From positions 42,946 through 106,945 of the forward strand of contig OUUY01000001.1 of NCBI GenBank assembly GCA_900302705.1: 64,000 bases of DNA, given 5' to 3'. Source of the DNA: Candidatus Sulfobium mesophilum. GTDB taxonomy: Bacteria > Nitrospirota > Thermodesulfovibrionia > Thermodesulfovibrionales > UBA6898. Below are positions 26,523-35,831 of the stretch, in pieces (position 1 is the stretch's first letter; every line of letters starts with the position of its first letter). The position numbers and the translations under genes were made by a program. The notes beneath the pieces were generated by a model. That model was not told the DNA's origin. It searched no databases and saw only the letters and a list, made by a program, of their open reading frames with translations.

Positions 26523-27435
26523 AGGTGTCTATGCAGAGATGGCGCTCTCCAGGGAACCGAAATCGGGAATGAACAAGTCTGAAATAAAGCGCGTTACTCG
26601 GATTTTGAAACCTCTTTCATCTCTTTCCAGCACTATCTATCCGAAAAGGACAGGGCAGAGGATAATCCTTTCCTATCACGGTATCGCAAAGAGGCCGGAT
26701 TTTAATTGCACAGTCATTGATTTGTTCAGAGACCAGATTGCCTGGCTGAAGGAGAATTGTGCTGTTGTGCCTCTTCATTCGCTGGTAAGCAGTCTGGCTG
26801 ATGGAGACAAAGGAAATAAGAACCTTGCGAGTATTACCTTTGATGACGGGTATCTCAATTTTGCTGAACTTGCTCTTCCTGTACTGGAAAAGCATAACGT
26901 CCATGCGACCGTTTTTATCCCTTCAGGGAAGATCAACGGATACAATGACTGGGATGAGGGCAGAGGAGAGTTCCATAAGATGACCATAATGTCCTATGAT
27001 CAGCTGAGGGCTCTCCCCTCCAGCCTAGTGGAGATCGGTTCTCACGGCCTGTCCCATCGGTCCCTTGATCGCATCGCTACGGGTGAGCTTGTTGAAGAGG
27101 TTGTCCAGTCAAGAGTTGAACTTGAGCAGGGTCTGGGAAGACCCGTACGGTTCTTCGCCTTCCCTTATGGCGGATATCCTCCTGTTCTTTACAGTGAGGG
27201 AAAGCGCAAGAGGTTGCTTGGCGCATACACTGCGGCATGCACCTCACGGTGGGGGCGATTCAATTCTACAAAAGACATTTACGCGCTGCGCAGGATAGGG
27301 ATCTGGCATGGTGATTCCTTCACAGACTTCACCGATAAGCTGTCAGGCCGCTATGACTGGCTTGTTGCCAAGGAGACCATCGGGAAGTTTGTGAAACGTA
27401 TCAGGTCAGAAAGAAACGGAGCAAGCAAGGAATGA
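26497..27435 (+). CDS. Polysaccharide deacetylase family protein
   Basis: A 312-residue CE4-fold deacetylase, the fourth in the locus. It shows ILSYHGIAKR near residue 57, the metal motif ITFDDGYLNFAE near 113 and IGSHGLSHRSLDRI (H-x3-H) near 178, then FFAFPYGGYPP near 215. The start at ATG 26497 overlaps the preceding gene; a shorter start at ATG 26569 (MNKSEIK) is possible. It overlaps the following glycosyltransferase by ATGA, placing it in a tightly packed run with a GNAT-like enzyme upstream. Confidence 0.85.
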   Translation: MKRALNLNEGVYAEMALSREPKSGMNKSEIKRVTRILKPLSSLSSTIYPKRTGQRIILSYHGIAKRPDFNCTVIDLFRDQIAWLKENCAVVPLHSLVSSLADGDKGNKNLASITFDDGYLNFAELALPVLEKHNVHATVFIPSGKINGYNDWDEGRGEFHKMTIMSYDQLRALPSSLVEIGSHGLSHRSLDRIATGELVEEVVQSRVELEQGLGRPVRFFAFPYGGYPPVLYSEGKRKRLLGAYTAACTSRWGRFNSTKDIYALRRIGIWHGDSFTDFTDKLSGRYDWLVAKETIGKFVKRIRSERNGASKE

Positions 27436-28448
27436 CGGGCTTCAGTGAGATGGAAAAAGGCCCGACAATCTCTATCGTAATCCCGGCGAGGAATGAGGCA
27501 AGGTGCATTGATCGGTGTCTTGGCGCTATCAGAAACGTGAAGACACTGGATGCGGAGATCGAGATTGTTGTTGTCGACAATAATTCTACAGACAGTACTG
27601 CTGCTATCTCAAAAAAATTTGGGGCAACGGTTGTGACAAAGAAAGAGGGGACCATTGGATCGCTGAGAAATGCTGGGGCAGCGGTATCAAGAGGTCAGTT
27701 CATTGCATTCCTCGATGCTGACTGCATCGTGCCGGCTGACTGGATCGAGAAGGCCCTCGTCTTTCTTGCCAATGACCGGAGAACAGTCGTTGGCTTTCGT
27801 ATGACGATCCCTTCTGATGCCAACTGGGTTGCCCAGTGCTGGGATTCTCTCTTTTCAAAACGTGATATTACGGCGGAAGTAGAGTGGCTTCCAAGTGGCA
27901 ACATGATTATGGCCCGCGATGCCTTCCTCTTAATAGGTGGCTTTGATGAAAACCTCGAGACAAATGAGGACTGTGATTTCTGTTTTCGTCTCAGGAAGCT
28001 TGGATTTCGCATGCTGTCGTGTGCAGATACTTCAGTTGTACATCTGAGACCACCGCACACCCTCGGCCAGGTCTTTAGAAAGGAACTCTGGCATGGCAAG
28101 GAGGTCTTCAGGGTATTTGTCGGTGACGTTGTTCGAAGCAAAAACTTCAACATTTTACGAAGAAAGAACAGCAAGATAGTGCTTTATGCGCTGTGCAACC
28201 TTGCCTTCATTCTCGCTTTTCTGATTTCGCTTGTAGTTGCCTTCAGTATGAAGATACTGCTGCCTCTGGGGATTGCTCTTGCATTACCGTTCATTACCTC
28301 ATTTGTTCTGGCCTGGAACTATACCCGGGCACTCAAAAATAGAAAGATGGTTGTGCAGCTGACCGTGCTGTTAGTAGTTTATGGACTATCACGGGCAATG
28401 AGTATTTTACCGTATGAAAAAGTTGCAAAAATCGTCATCAAGGCCTAA
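27432..28448 (+). CDS. Glycosyltransferase family 2 with C-terminal membrane helices
   Basis: A 338-residue GT2 protein: ISIVIPARNEARCIDRCL at the start, VVDNNSTD near residue 43, AFLDADCIVP near 94 (DXD equivalent) and GGFDENLETNEDCDF near 168 as the acceptor-side acids. Two to three hydrophobic helices close the protein (residues about 255-300), tethering it to the inner membrane. The DDGS motif is replaced by DNNSTD, as is common in mucin-like GT2 subgroups. It is the last glycosyltransferase before the block of exported proteins. Confidence 0.83.
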   Translation: MTGFSEMEKGPTISIVIPARNEARCIDRCLGAIRNVKTLDAEIEIVVVDNNSTDSTAAISKKFGATVVTKKEGTIGSLRNAGAAVSRGQFIAFLDADCIVPADWIEKALVFLANDRRTVVGFRMTIPSDANWVAQCWDSLFSKRDITAEVEWLPSGNMIMARDAFLLIGGFDENLETNEDCDFCFRLRKLGFRMLSCADTSVVHLRPPHTLGQVFRKELWHGKEVFRVFVGDVVRSKNFNILRRKNSKIVLYALCNLAFILAFLISLVVAFSMKILLPLGIALALPFITSFVLAWNYTRALKNRKMVVQLTVLLVVYGLSRAMSILPYEKVAKIVIKA

Positions 28449-28469
28449 GCTCTGGAGAAGGGAGTTTCC

Positions 28470-31352
28470 ATGAAGCACAGACTTACCTCAAAGAAAACAG
28501 CTGCCGGCGGTGCTTATTGCCAACTGCGCCGACTCATGCCCTGTCTGATCTTTATCGCATTCGCGACCTTCATTTGCTCATGCACGAGGGGTGCCTCGTC
28601 AGACTCGGGAACAAAAGGTGTTTCGTCGGTATCTGACGCGAAGACTCATGAATGGGCAGAGAGGGTTGCGAATGAAATGGTCTCGAAAATCAGGAAAGGC
28701 CATCCAAGGATCTATATTACTCCTGAGAGAATAATTGAACTTAAGGGACAGGCGCTCACAAGCAAGAAATATCAGTTTGATCTGTTGATCAAGAGGATGA
28801 CGGGCGTTCATGCTGCGCTTTTCTATGCGCTGGGTGAGGATAAGGCGCTGGGTCTGCCCAAGACGCGTGAGGAATATGGTCGCATAGCGGCGGAGACCCT
28901 CATGAGTTCAATAAAGGGCGGAGGCAAGGTCAACCTAGATGAACTTGCTCTGATCTATGACTGGGCGCATGGCGCTCTCACGGATAGTGAGAGAAAGGCC
29001 TTTGTCAGTTTCTGCAGATCGAAAATCGGGACTCAATTGCCGGTCCACGATAACAAGAGCCACGGATACCGGGCGCCCCCTTCCCCCCAGGGCTGGCTTC
29101 CCATCCTGGCTATGTATGGTGATGGGATTGATGACCCGTACGCAAAGAAGTTATTGATTCAGGGCATTCGCGATACTCTTCTTGACAATATCGCAATGGA
29201 GCAGGTTGCGGGCAAGGAGGGTGGGTTTGCCGATGGCACCGGATATTATCTTCTTGTCGGCGGTACGTTTCATCCCTTCCTGGCTCTTGGTATTGCCACG
29301 GGCTCAGATTTCTTTTTTGAGCATGAGGTCCTAACCAAAATACCGAATTTCCTCATCTATTCTATGCTCCCGTTTGAAATCAGGAGAATGGGATGGAAGG
29401 CAGGAAGCATCTATTTTGCGATGTTTCATGATAACTGGACATCGACTGCAGCTGACTACGGTTCGCCGGGAAATTCTTTCAGGAGCAAGCTGGCGATCAC
29501 TGCTGCTGAATTTCGCCGCCGTGGTGATGAAAGGAGCGCGGGACTATACGCTTGGCTCTTGCAGCAGATGGGGGGGATTTATTACATGAACGGGGACGTC
29601 GTTGGATTCGTACTCATGGATTGGGCCCTTAAACCCAAGAGTCCGGCGGAGGTGGGGCTGTCGCCCGTTGGAGCTCTGGGATGGGACGAAGAAAAGGGCC
29701 GGATCGACCGGGATCGTTTCGGCAAGAAGGCTGGAATTGGCTGGGTCTCTATGCGGAGCAGCTGGGACAATCCTGACGCCACATTCGCTATCTTCAAGAC
29801 AGAGCCGTTTCGCTATCATGGCCACCAGCACCGGGATTCGCTGGGTTTCATGATCGCAAAGGGTGAAGAACTGGCGATTGCTCATGCCGGAAACTACATG
29901 GTTTGGTACGAGGGAGGGCCTCTCAGAAGCAATGACCCGGGCTGGGCACAGATGGGAAATTTCTTTTCGAGGACCATATCAAGTAATAATCTGCTTATTT
30001 ACAATCCTTCCGAAAAGTTCGATGGATTTTCGAATGATGGTGGACAGCGCGCCGCTTCGTACTGGGACGATAAATGGGGCAGGACCTATAATGGCACAGC
30101 AGAGGGGAACAATCGCGACCTGGGCGGGCTTATCAGATTCGAAAACGGAAAGGACTTCGTATACGCAGCGGCCGATGCCACAAGGGCTTATAACTCGACC
30201 TCTGTGGCAACGGATGGCAATCCACCCAAGGTGAAACTGGTACAGCGGGAGTTTGTCTATCTCAAATCTCCCAAGGGCGATGATGACTATTTTGTTATCC
30301 TGGACCGTGTTGATGCAGTCAAACCCGATTTCAAAAAATTCTGGCTGTTGCAATTGAGAGCGAAGCCAGATTTTGATGGCAAGCATCGTGTGGCTGTGGG
30401 CAGCGAAGAAGGAGGGATTCACCTCTCCGACGACACGTCTTTTGCCAAGGTGGTTCAGGAGAAGGCTGAGCTTTCCAGCAGTTTTTTGCTGCCAAAACAG
30501 GGAAACCGTGTGGTCAGAAGGCTGGGTGGATGGGTGACGACACGACTGAAGCAATCATTGAGGGCAACTGATAACGGACCCCTCGATATTCAGGTCGAGT
30601 CTACTCAAGGGTTGCCGGACCATCCGGTGGTCATTATCACTGCTGAGAACCCAAACCCTGAAAAAGAGACTTTTAGCCAATTCTCGATATGGCCCAAAAT
30701 AATCCATGCTGACACAAGACCGGCTGGGCGAAGAGTCTGCTACTTCTGTGAAGGCAAAACTTCATCAGGGAAACAGCCTGCAAAACTCCTGAAGTGCATT
30801 AGGGCGACCAGGTCAGCGCCCGGTTTTGACATGCCGGAAGGTGCAAGGGTTATTCAGGAGTTCAGGCATATGGGGATTGAGGGAGCCGACAGAGACAGGG
30901 ACGCGGAGCGCATCGATTATCCCTGGGGATATGGCTTAGGTTATAACTATGGTGATGGCAATCAATATGGCTTGTGGCGGATTGAGGTAAGTCCGAAGAA
31001 GGCCTCGAATTATGATGTCTTCCTCAACGTTCTCGAGCCCTCTATGAAAGGGAGAGGGCACTTGAGGGCTGAACTGATTGAGTCAGAGTCAGGCAATATG
31101 TATGGAGCATTTCTCGGAAGTAGAGCGGTCCTCTTTTCAAAGGGTCCGGAGCCATTGCTTAAGGGGTCGTACCGAATTGCCGGCTCGGGGAAGGTCTCAC
31201 AACTTCTTTGCAATTTGACGCCGGGAAAGAACTACCGCATCAAGCAGGACGGAAGGCAAATTGCGACAGCAAAGGCTACCAGGCAGGGGACGACGCAATT
31301 TGAATCCCAGGTGTCCAAGAATTCGAGTTTTGAATTTGCCGTGGTCGATTGA
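28470..31352 (+). CDS. Heparinase II/III-like lipoprotein (putative polysaccharide lyase)
   Basis: A 960-residue exported protein. The N-terminus has basic residues, a hydrophobic stretch (LIFIAFATFICSC) and a lipobox-like ICSC, so it is probably a lipoprotein. The first half is alpha-toroid-like (ALIYDWAHGALT near residue 165, then NKSHGYRAPPSPQGW). The heparinase II/III signature region is YHGHQHRDSLGFMIAKGEELAIAHAG near residue 450, where His and Asp residues line the active site, followed by a beta-rich C-terminal half. Such lyases cleave uronic-acid-containing glycans, which matches the UDP-uronate genes in this locus. It may trim or release its own polymer. Confidence 0.75.
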   Translation: MKHRLTSKKTAAGGAYCQLRRLMPCLIFIAFATFICSCTRGASSDSGTKGVSSVSDAKTHEWAERVANEMVSKIRKGHPRIYITPERIIELKGQALTSKKYQFDLLIKRMTGVHAALFYALGEDKALGLPKTREEYGRIAAETLMSSIKGGGKVNLDELALIYDWAHGALTDSERKAFVSFCRSKIGTQLPVHDNKSHGYRAPPSPQGWLPILAMYGDGIDDPYAKKLLIQGIRDTLLDNIAMEQVAGKEGGFADGTGYYLLVGGTFHPFLALGIATGSDFFFEHEVLTKIPNFLIYSMLPFEIRRMGWKAGSIYFAMFHDNWTSTAADYGSPGNSFRSKLAITAAEFRRRGDERSAGLYAWLLQQMGGIYYMNGDVVGFVLMDWALKPKSPAEVGLSPVGALGWDEEKGRIDRDRFGKKAGIGWVSMRSSWDNPDATFAIFKTEPFRYHGHQHRDSLGFMIAKGEELAIAHAGNYMVWYEGGPLRSNDPGWAQMGNFFSRTISSNNLLIYNPSEKFDGFSNDGGQRAASYWDDKWGRTYNGTAEGNNRDLGGLIRFENGKDFVYAAADATRAYNSTSVATDGNPPKVKLVQREFVYLKSPKGDDDYFVILDRVDAVKPDFKKFWLLQLRAKPDFDGKHRVAVGSEEGGIHLSDDTSFAKVVQEKAELSSSFLLPKQGNRVVRRLGGWVTTRLKQSLRATDNGPLDIQVESTQGLPDHPVVIITAENPNPEKETFSQFSIWPKIIHADTRPAGRRVCYFCEGKTSSGKQPAKLLKCIRATRSAPGFDMPEGARVIQEFRHMGIEGADRDRDAERIDYPWGYGLGYNYGDGNQYGLWRIEVSPKKASNYDVFLNVLEPSMKGRGHLRAELIESESGNMYGAFLGSRAVLFSKGPEPLLKGSYRIAGSGKVSQLLCNLTPGKNYRIKQDGRQIATAKATRQGTTQFESQVSKNSSFEFAVVD

Positions 31353-31356
31353 ATCA

Positions 31357-33552
31357 ATGCGAGAAATAGCAAAAGTTCAGATGAAAAGATACAGCCAGAT
31401 AGCACTTGTTACGCTAATGCTCTTCGTATTACCGCATCAGTCTTCTCCAACAGGCCAGGCTGGCTTTCCAGACCTAACATTGAAGGCGGTCACGAAAACA
31501 AAAACTGAGACCTTCACCGACCAAACTCATGCGTGGAAGATTCATGTAAAATCTGAGCCCCCTGTTATGGGCGAGTACATTGAGATCGAAGTGCTCGAAG
31601 GGAAATCTGTCAACCCCTCACTGCGATCAGGCGGTTCAGTTGACTTCTCCAGTCTCAAGGCGATCGTAGGCGATGTGACTTCCCCGGGGATGAACGATGA
31701 GCAGAAGGCGCTGGCTCTCTGGCGTTTTGCCATGGATAACCTGTACAACGGTCCATGGGGAACAAGCATGGACGGTCTTGAACACCTCAATGTTTACGGC
31801 TATGGTTATTGCGGGACATACGCTGCCGTGCTGGAATCGTTATGGTGGGCGGCAGGGCTTAAGGCGAGGCACGTGAACATCGGAAATCACGCCGCCACAG
31901 AGGTCTACTATGACAACGACTGGCACTATATAGATTCCCATAAGAGGTGCTTCTTTCTCGAAAGAGACAATAGGTCTATCGCCAGCCTGGATGATCTTAA
32001 TCTGGACCCTGATCTCTGGGATATGAGGCGGCAGAAACACTCCTCAAAGAGAGGTGCGAAAAAAGACTATTATATGTCAATGCACCCCGGTGACCATGGG
32101 AGGTCGCCTGTCTATTCAAACGCCTTTCTGATGGGAAAGGGTGACGTACTGACGCTCACATGGAGGAAGAACGGCAAATGGTGCCTCGCGCGTGGCGCCG
32201 AAGGACGCGGACAGCCGGCTCCGGAACCCGAAATTTACGCAAACGGATCATTCAGGTTTCACCGCGATCTTTCAGATCCCTCTCAGCACCGCACTGGCCT
32301 GGTCACATCGAAGAACATCGATTGGCAGGATCTTTCACTGGGGTATCTCCATCCGATGAAGGCTAACCAGGAGGCCTCGCTTATCTACGAGGTCAGAGTT
32401 CCTTACTTCATCCCCTCGGCCACATTTGCGGGCAAGTTTTTGAGAAACAACCCGGATGATCTGGTCGCTGTCGACATCTCCACTGACAACGGTAATAGCT
32501 GGACTCAGCTGTGGAATGCGAAGGAACTGCGAATGGTGGAGGCCAATGTTTCGACGGAGAAGACGCAGGAGATCACTACCGATACGGTCTGGAAATACTC
32601 CTATCTGCTGAGAGTGAGAATGAAAGCCGTGAAATCTCAGCGGGATGTGGGCGCCTATCTTATTGAGAGCACCGCAACGCTGGTCTTTAACCCCATGGCG
32701 CTTCCCAGTCTGTTGGCGGGCGATAACACTATGACGTTTCGAGATCAGGGGAAAGCGCCGCACACCATCAGGGTGAGCTACGGCTGGCAGGAGAACCTGC
32801 CTGTCAGTTCATCCAGGGAGCGACCTCTTGAGGGCGAGCAGGTTACGCTGAGCGCCAGAATCACTAACCAGGGCAGCGCAGCAGCACACAACGTGCCGGT
32901 TGTTTTCTATCACGGTAATCCGGCAGCCGGGGGTGTTGAAATCGGCAGAGATTCTATAAAGACCATCGCGGCCGGGGAAACTGCAGTAGGGAGAGTAAAA
33001 TGGAAGGCCAGAAGAGACAAATCTCCGCGCAAAGGGGAGAACAGCGTGGGCGCGACAATTTTCACAGTAGTAGACCCTGCGAATGTGCTCCAGGAATCGG
33101 ACAAGAAAAATAATACATTTCTCAGAACCCTTAAGGTCCTTAATCCGCCTGAGGTGTCGATCCCGTCCCCAAGCTTTATAAGACTGGAAAGAAAAAACGG
33201 AAAAAGTGACATTATTACGATCAACGCTACAGTTCGGAATTTTAGTAACGCAACTCACTACGGACACTACCTCAGCGATCATGCTGAGGCGACAGAGGTG
33301 AAAGTGAAAATTTTTGATGGAGAACCTCGAACAGGCCGACAAATTGGCTCTGATCAGATTATTACAAGGCTTCTTCCCCTTGAATTCAAGAATATTTCAG
33401 TTGACTGGGACATTTCACAGCTGAAAGGACAGCACAGAATCTATGCGCAGATCTTTAGTCCAAAGAACGTTACTGAGGCCGGATTCAAGAAAGCACCATA
33501 TGAAGCTTCTACTTTTGTTGATCTTGATGCATATCGGCGTTGCGGACAATGA
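31357..33552 (+). CDS. Exported transglutaminase-like protein with CARDB domain
   Basis: A 731-residue protein with a signal-peptide-like start (MKRYSQIALVTLMLFVLP, reached from ATG 31357 or 31381). A transglutaminase-core triad is visible: Cys152 in GYGYCGTYA, His178 in GNHAATEVYY and Asp193 in YIDSHKR. This fold serves as protease, amidase or cross-linking enzyme. A CARDB-type adhesion domain follows near residues 490-600 (LSARITNQGSAAAHNVPV, then SDKKNNTF), and another beta-rich repeat ends the protein. The frame extends upstream into the heparinase gene, but that part overlaps coding sequence. Located between a lyase and an Ig-like protein. Confidence 0.75.
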   Translation: MREIAKVQMKRYSQIALVTLMLFVLPHQSSPTGQAGFPDLTLKAVTKTKTETFTDQTHAWKIHVKSEPPVMGEYIEIEVLEGKSVNPSLRSGGSVDFSSLKAIVGDVTSPGMNDEQKALALWRFAMDNLYNGPWGTSMDGLEHLNVYGYGYCGTYAAVLESLWWAAGLKARHVNIGNHAATEVYYDNDWHYIDSHKRCFFLERDNRSIASLDDLNLDPDLWDMRRQKHSSKRGAKKDYYMSMHPGDHGRSPVYSNAFLMGKGDVLTLTWRKNGKWCLARGAEGRGQPAPEPEIYANGSFRFHRDLSDPSQHRTGLVTSKNIDWQDLSLGYLHPMKANQEASLIYEVRVPYFIPSATFAGKFLRNNPDDLVAVDISTDNGNSWTQLWNAKELRMVEANVSTEKTQEITTDTVWKYSYLLRVRMKAVKSQRDVGAYLIESTATLVFNPMALPSLLAGDNTMTFRDQGKAPHTIRVSYGWQENLPVSSSRERPLEGEQVTLSARITNQGSAAAHNVPVVFYHGNPAAGGVEIGRDSIKTIAAGETAVGRVKWKARRDKSPRKGENSVGATIFTVVDPANVLQESDKKNNTFLRTLKVLNPPEVSIPSPSFIRLERKNGKSDIITINATVRNFSNATHYGHYLSDHAEATEVKVKIFDGEPRTGRQIGSDQIITRLLPLEFKNISVDWDISQLKGQHRIYAQIFSPKNVTEAGFKKAPYEASTFVDLDAYRRCGQ

Positions 33553-34340
33553 AGATTCCATGGGCGAGGCGTAACAAGAGCTTTATGGGGACCTTGACAG
33601 GGAAAGAGCTGTTTGGCAACTATCGAAAAGTTATGAAAAAAATTGTGGCTCCCGTGCTTTTTCTTATCGCTAGCGCTTCACTGCTCGTCACAGCAGTTGT
33701 GCCCGGCGGGACGGGGCAAGGTAGCGGCGAACCTTTAAAGGTTGAAATCTTCACCATCACCAAGGGCCAGAAGGTTAGGGGCGCCATTTCGATCGGGGCA
33801 CGAGTTAACCATCCTGAAGAGGTAAACTTTATTGAGTTCTATTTCCAGGAGCCGGGCGCGGAAGATCGATATAGCTGGAAAGCCTATGCGCCTCCGTATT
33901 TTTGGGGAGGAGAAGGCCAAACTCTTGACACGACATTATTCGATGATGGCCCCGTATCAGCTGTCGCGTTTTGTTTTCCGAAGGCGAAAGGGGCAGTTAT
34001 GGTTCAGCATCGAGTCCATTTTGTTATTGATAATGGAAAACCGAAGGTGAAAATCCTCTCTCCGAAAGACGGGGCAACAGTCAATCAAAATGTTACGATT
34101 GAAGTCGATGCCAGCGACCCCGGGGGCATACGAAAGAATGCTGGTATCGTCACTGTATCTCTTTATCTGGATGGCGGTCTTTTCCAGAGCCTGACAAAGT
34201 CACCTTTTCGCGTTGTGCTGAGTACTTGCCTGCTTGACCCGGGGCTGCATTCCATAAGAGCAGTAGCTGAGGATACGGATGGAATGACCAGTGCGCATGC
34301 TGTTATGATAAATGTGGTAGGAGGCGGGAGCGGAGGTTGA
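33549..34340 (+). CDS. Exported Ig-like domain protein
   Basis: A 263-residue protein with an N-terminal hydrophobic export segment (IVAPVLFLIASASLLVTAVV) preceded by about 28 residues; a start at ATG 33633 would make this a standard signal peptide, whereas ATG 33549 overlaps the previous stop as ATGA. The rest is beta-rich, with an Ig-like repeat KVKILSPKDGATVNQNVTIEVDASD near residues 163-187 and SIRAVAEDTDGMTSAHAVMINVVG at the end. No catalytic motif is seen. It is likely a binding or scaffold partner of the two enzymes upstream. It ends in a glycine-serine tail, not a PEP-CTERM signal. Confidence 0.65.
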   Translation: MKIPWARRNKSFMGTLTGKELFGNYRKVMKKIVAPVLFLIASASLLVTAVVPGGTGQGSGEPLKVEIFTITKGQKVRGAISIGARVNHPEEVNFIEFYFQEPGAEDRYSWKAYAPPYFWGGEGQTLDTTLFDDGPVSAVAFCFPKAKGAVMVQHRVHFVIDNGKPKVKILSPKDGATVNQNVTIEVDASDPGGIRKNAGIVTVSLYLDGGLFQSLTKSPFRVVLSTCLLDPGLHSIRAVAEDTDGMTSAHAVMINVVGGGSGG

Positions 34341-34455
34341 GCTCCCAGAGGCAGCGGAAAAGTCTCATCAGCAGCTGATATATGAGCATATTATGAAGTC
34401 CATAAACATTGAGATAACCAGAGCACATTACCTTAGTAGATGGAAAGGAGAAGCT

Positions 34456-34920
34456 ATGAGAAGTATGATCGCATGGCTCGTTACTGCCCTAATGGTTGTT
34501 GCCGTTGTCTGTTCACGCTCAGAAGGGGCTCAGATAGGCGAGGCTCCCCCTGTCAATCCTGAGGTTCCCAGAATAACCGCAAATGAAGCAAGAAAGCTCT
34601 TCGGAGAAGGTAAGCTGATTTTGGCAAACGCTCATGAAAGGGGTGCAGAATTTGAGAAGACGGAACTAATTGGAGCGATATCGATGCCGAATGGCGAGGT
34701 CCAGCGCACCAACCCGGAACTACCGGAAAACGTTATCGTTGCCTTTTACTGCATGTGACCCGGGGAGTATATGAGCGCCGGTGCGGCTGCTCACTTTTGG
34801 AACCAGGGTTATCAAAATGTGCGCGTTGTCCTCGGGGGATTGGGAGCGCTAAAGAAGGCGGGCTTCATAATGGTCAGGCAGGACACCCGACCGCAGCATC
34901 GGCAACAATACAAGAAATAG
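34456..34920 (+). CDS. Exported selenocysteine-containing rhodanese-like protein (predicted, TGA read through)
   Basis: The frame runs from ATG 34456 (AAAGGAG at 34444-34450, 5-base spacing) to TAG 34918-34920, interrupted only by TGA at 34756-34758, giving 154 residues with Sec at 101. A signal peptide (MIAWLVTALMVVAVVC, cleavage near SEGA) leads into a rhodanese domain: RITANEARKLFGEGKLIL, IGAISMPNGEV, then FYCM-TGA-PGEYMSAGAAAHF and NVRVVLGGLGALKKAGF. Family members have YC-x-C-P-x-E-x-x-SA here, so TGA sits exactly on the second cysteine. Coding sequence resumes in frame with full family character and a SECIS-like hairpin follows. A plain nonsense mutation is the alternative. Role: periplasmic sulfur/selenium or redox chemistry (inferred). 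Confidence 0.8.
34759..34797 (+). promoter_or_regulatory. Candidate bacterial SECIS element (rhodanese)
   Basis: Starting 13 bases after the UGA, TGAGC (34772-34776) pairs with GCTCA (34789-34793) and GCC (34777-34779) with GGC (34785-34787), leaving a single bulged T at 34788 and an apical loop GGTGC (34780-34784). Distance to the loop is about 22-26 bases. A GU-bearing apical loop and a single bulged U are recognised features of SelB-binding bacterial SECIS hairpins, although the E. coli bulge is on the 5' side. Confidence 0.62.
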
Positions 34921-34933
34921 GGAATATCCTGTG

Positions 34934-35599
34934 ATGAAGAAGCCGATGGTGAATGCGCTGAAGATATTCTTCATATCTCTTGTTTCAATCGCAACGTTTT
35001 CCCTCGTGTACTATTCCCCGGGTATTCCTCCGTTCCTAAAGCCGATAGTTCCTATAAAATACAGATGGACTAACGAGGAAATCGTCCGGCAGATTACGGA
35101 GCACAAGGTCGATAAAGAGTTCCTGGCATACTTCGAGAGGGACCCGGAACGGACGGTGCCAAAAGATCCCAATATAATTGTTGCCCCGGCAGATGGCGTA
35201 GTGAAGGTAGTGAGAGATGTGAAGGGTGGGAAAAGGATCGTCATCTATATGAGTGTCTGGGATGTTCATATACAGAGGGTACCACTCTCGGGAAAAATTG
35301 TGGATGTCGTTGCTTCACAACATGAGGATCAGGAGGATTTCAAGTGCGGCGGATGCCCGCAGAACATAACACGCATCGATACGGAAATCGGGACTGTTAC
35401 TGTTAAACAGGTTACAAGCGGACTGGCGACCAAGGTGGTGACGTTTCTTAAGAATGGGCAGGCGGCAGATATAGGGCAGCGCCTGGGTTTCATTTTCCTC
35501 GGAAGCCATACGGTTATCGAGCTGCCGTCAAAGGCAAAGGTGTCCGTCAGGGTCGGTGACAGAGTTTTTGCCGCTGAGACGGTCATTGCGAGATACTGA
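34934..35599 (+). CDS. Phosphatidylserine-decarboxylase-like protein
   Basis: A 221-residue protein of the phosphatidylserine/archaetidylserine decarboxylase family, which matures by self-cleavage at a serine to form a pyruvoyl cofactor. After an N-terminal membrane helix (IFFISLVSIATFSLVYY) come VAPADGVVKVV near residue 77, IYMSVWDVHIQRVPLSGKI near 100-118, matching the family His region, and FIFLGSHTVIELPSKAKVSV near 190, where GS precedes the usual cleavage-site Ser in the G-S-T-type motif. A two-cysteine pair (CGGC at about 138-141) is unusual. It may modify membrane lipid head groups of the export machinery. ATG 34934 is used; GTG 34931 is an alternative. Confidence 0.75.
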   Translation: MKKPMVNALKIFFISLVSIATFSLVYYSPGIPPFLKPIVPIKYRWTNEEIVRQITEHKVDKEFLAYFERDPERTVPKDPNIIVAPADGVVKVVRDVKGGKRIVIYMSVWDVHIQRVPLSGKIVDVVASQHEDQEDFKCGGCPQNITRIDTEIGTVTVKQVTSGLATKVVTFLKNGQAADIGQRLGFIFLGSHTVIELPSKAKVSVRVGDRVFAAETVIARY

Positions 35600-35634
35600 G
35601 CCGGTTTCAGTGCTTTTGTTCCTAGGAGGTTGAC

Positions 35635-35829
35635 ATGCAAAAAAATAACCCTGGTTTTGCCAGGGCTGTAGTCATTGTGCTTCTGGTTGCCTTACCTGCT
35701 GTATTGGTGCTCAAGTTTATTTTTGGGGTTCACATTACTTTCATTAACCTCCAAAACAAAACGGCGCTATATGTTTTGGTTGCTCTGTGGAACGCCTGTT
35801 TCGCGTACTTTATGTTCAGGGTCCTCTGA
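35635..35829 (+). CDS. Small two-helix membrane protein, unknown function
   Basis: A 64-residue protein with a strong ribosome-binding site (AGGAGG at 35624-35629, 5 bases before ATG). Two hydrophobic helices (AVVIVLLVALPAVLVLKFIF and ALYVLVALWNACFAYFMF) make up almost the whole chain. I do not recognise the family. It lies between the decarboxylase-like gene and the exosortase with 2 bases separating its stop from the next ATG, so it is probably co-expressed and may be an accessory of the sorting machinery. Confidence 0.6.
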   Translation: MQKNNPGFARAVVIVLLVALPAVLVLKFIFGVHITFINLQNKTALYVLVALWNACFAYFMFRVL

Positions 35830-35831
35830 GA

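Noticed and set aside
34456..34920. Rhodanese as a simple pseudogene
   Set aside because: The frame continues with conserved residues and no further stops or frameshifts, and the TGA is exactly on a catalytic Cys with a downstream hairpin; a mutation is possible but less likely.
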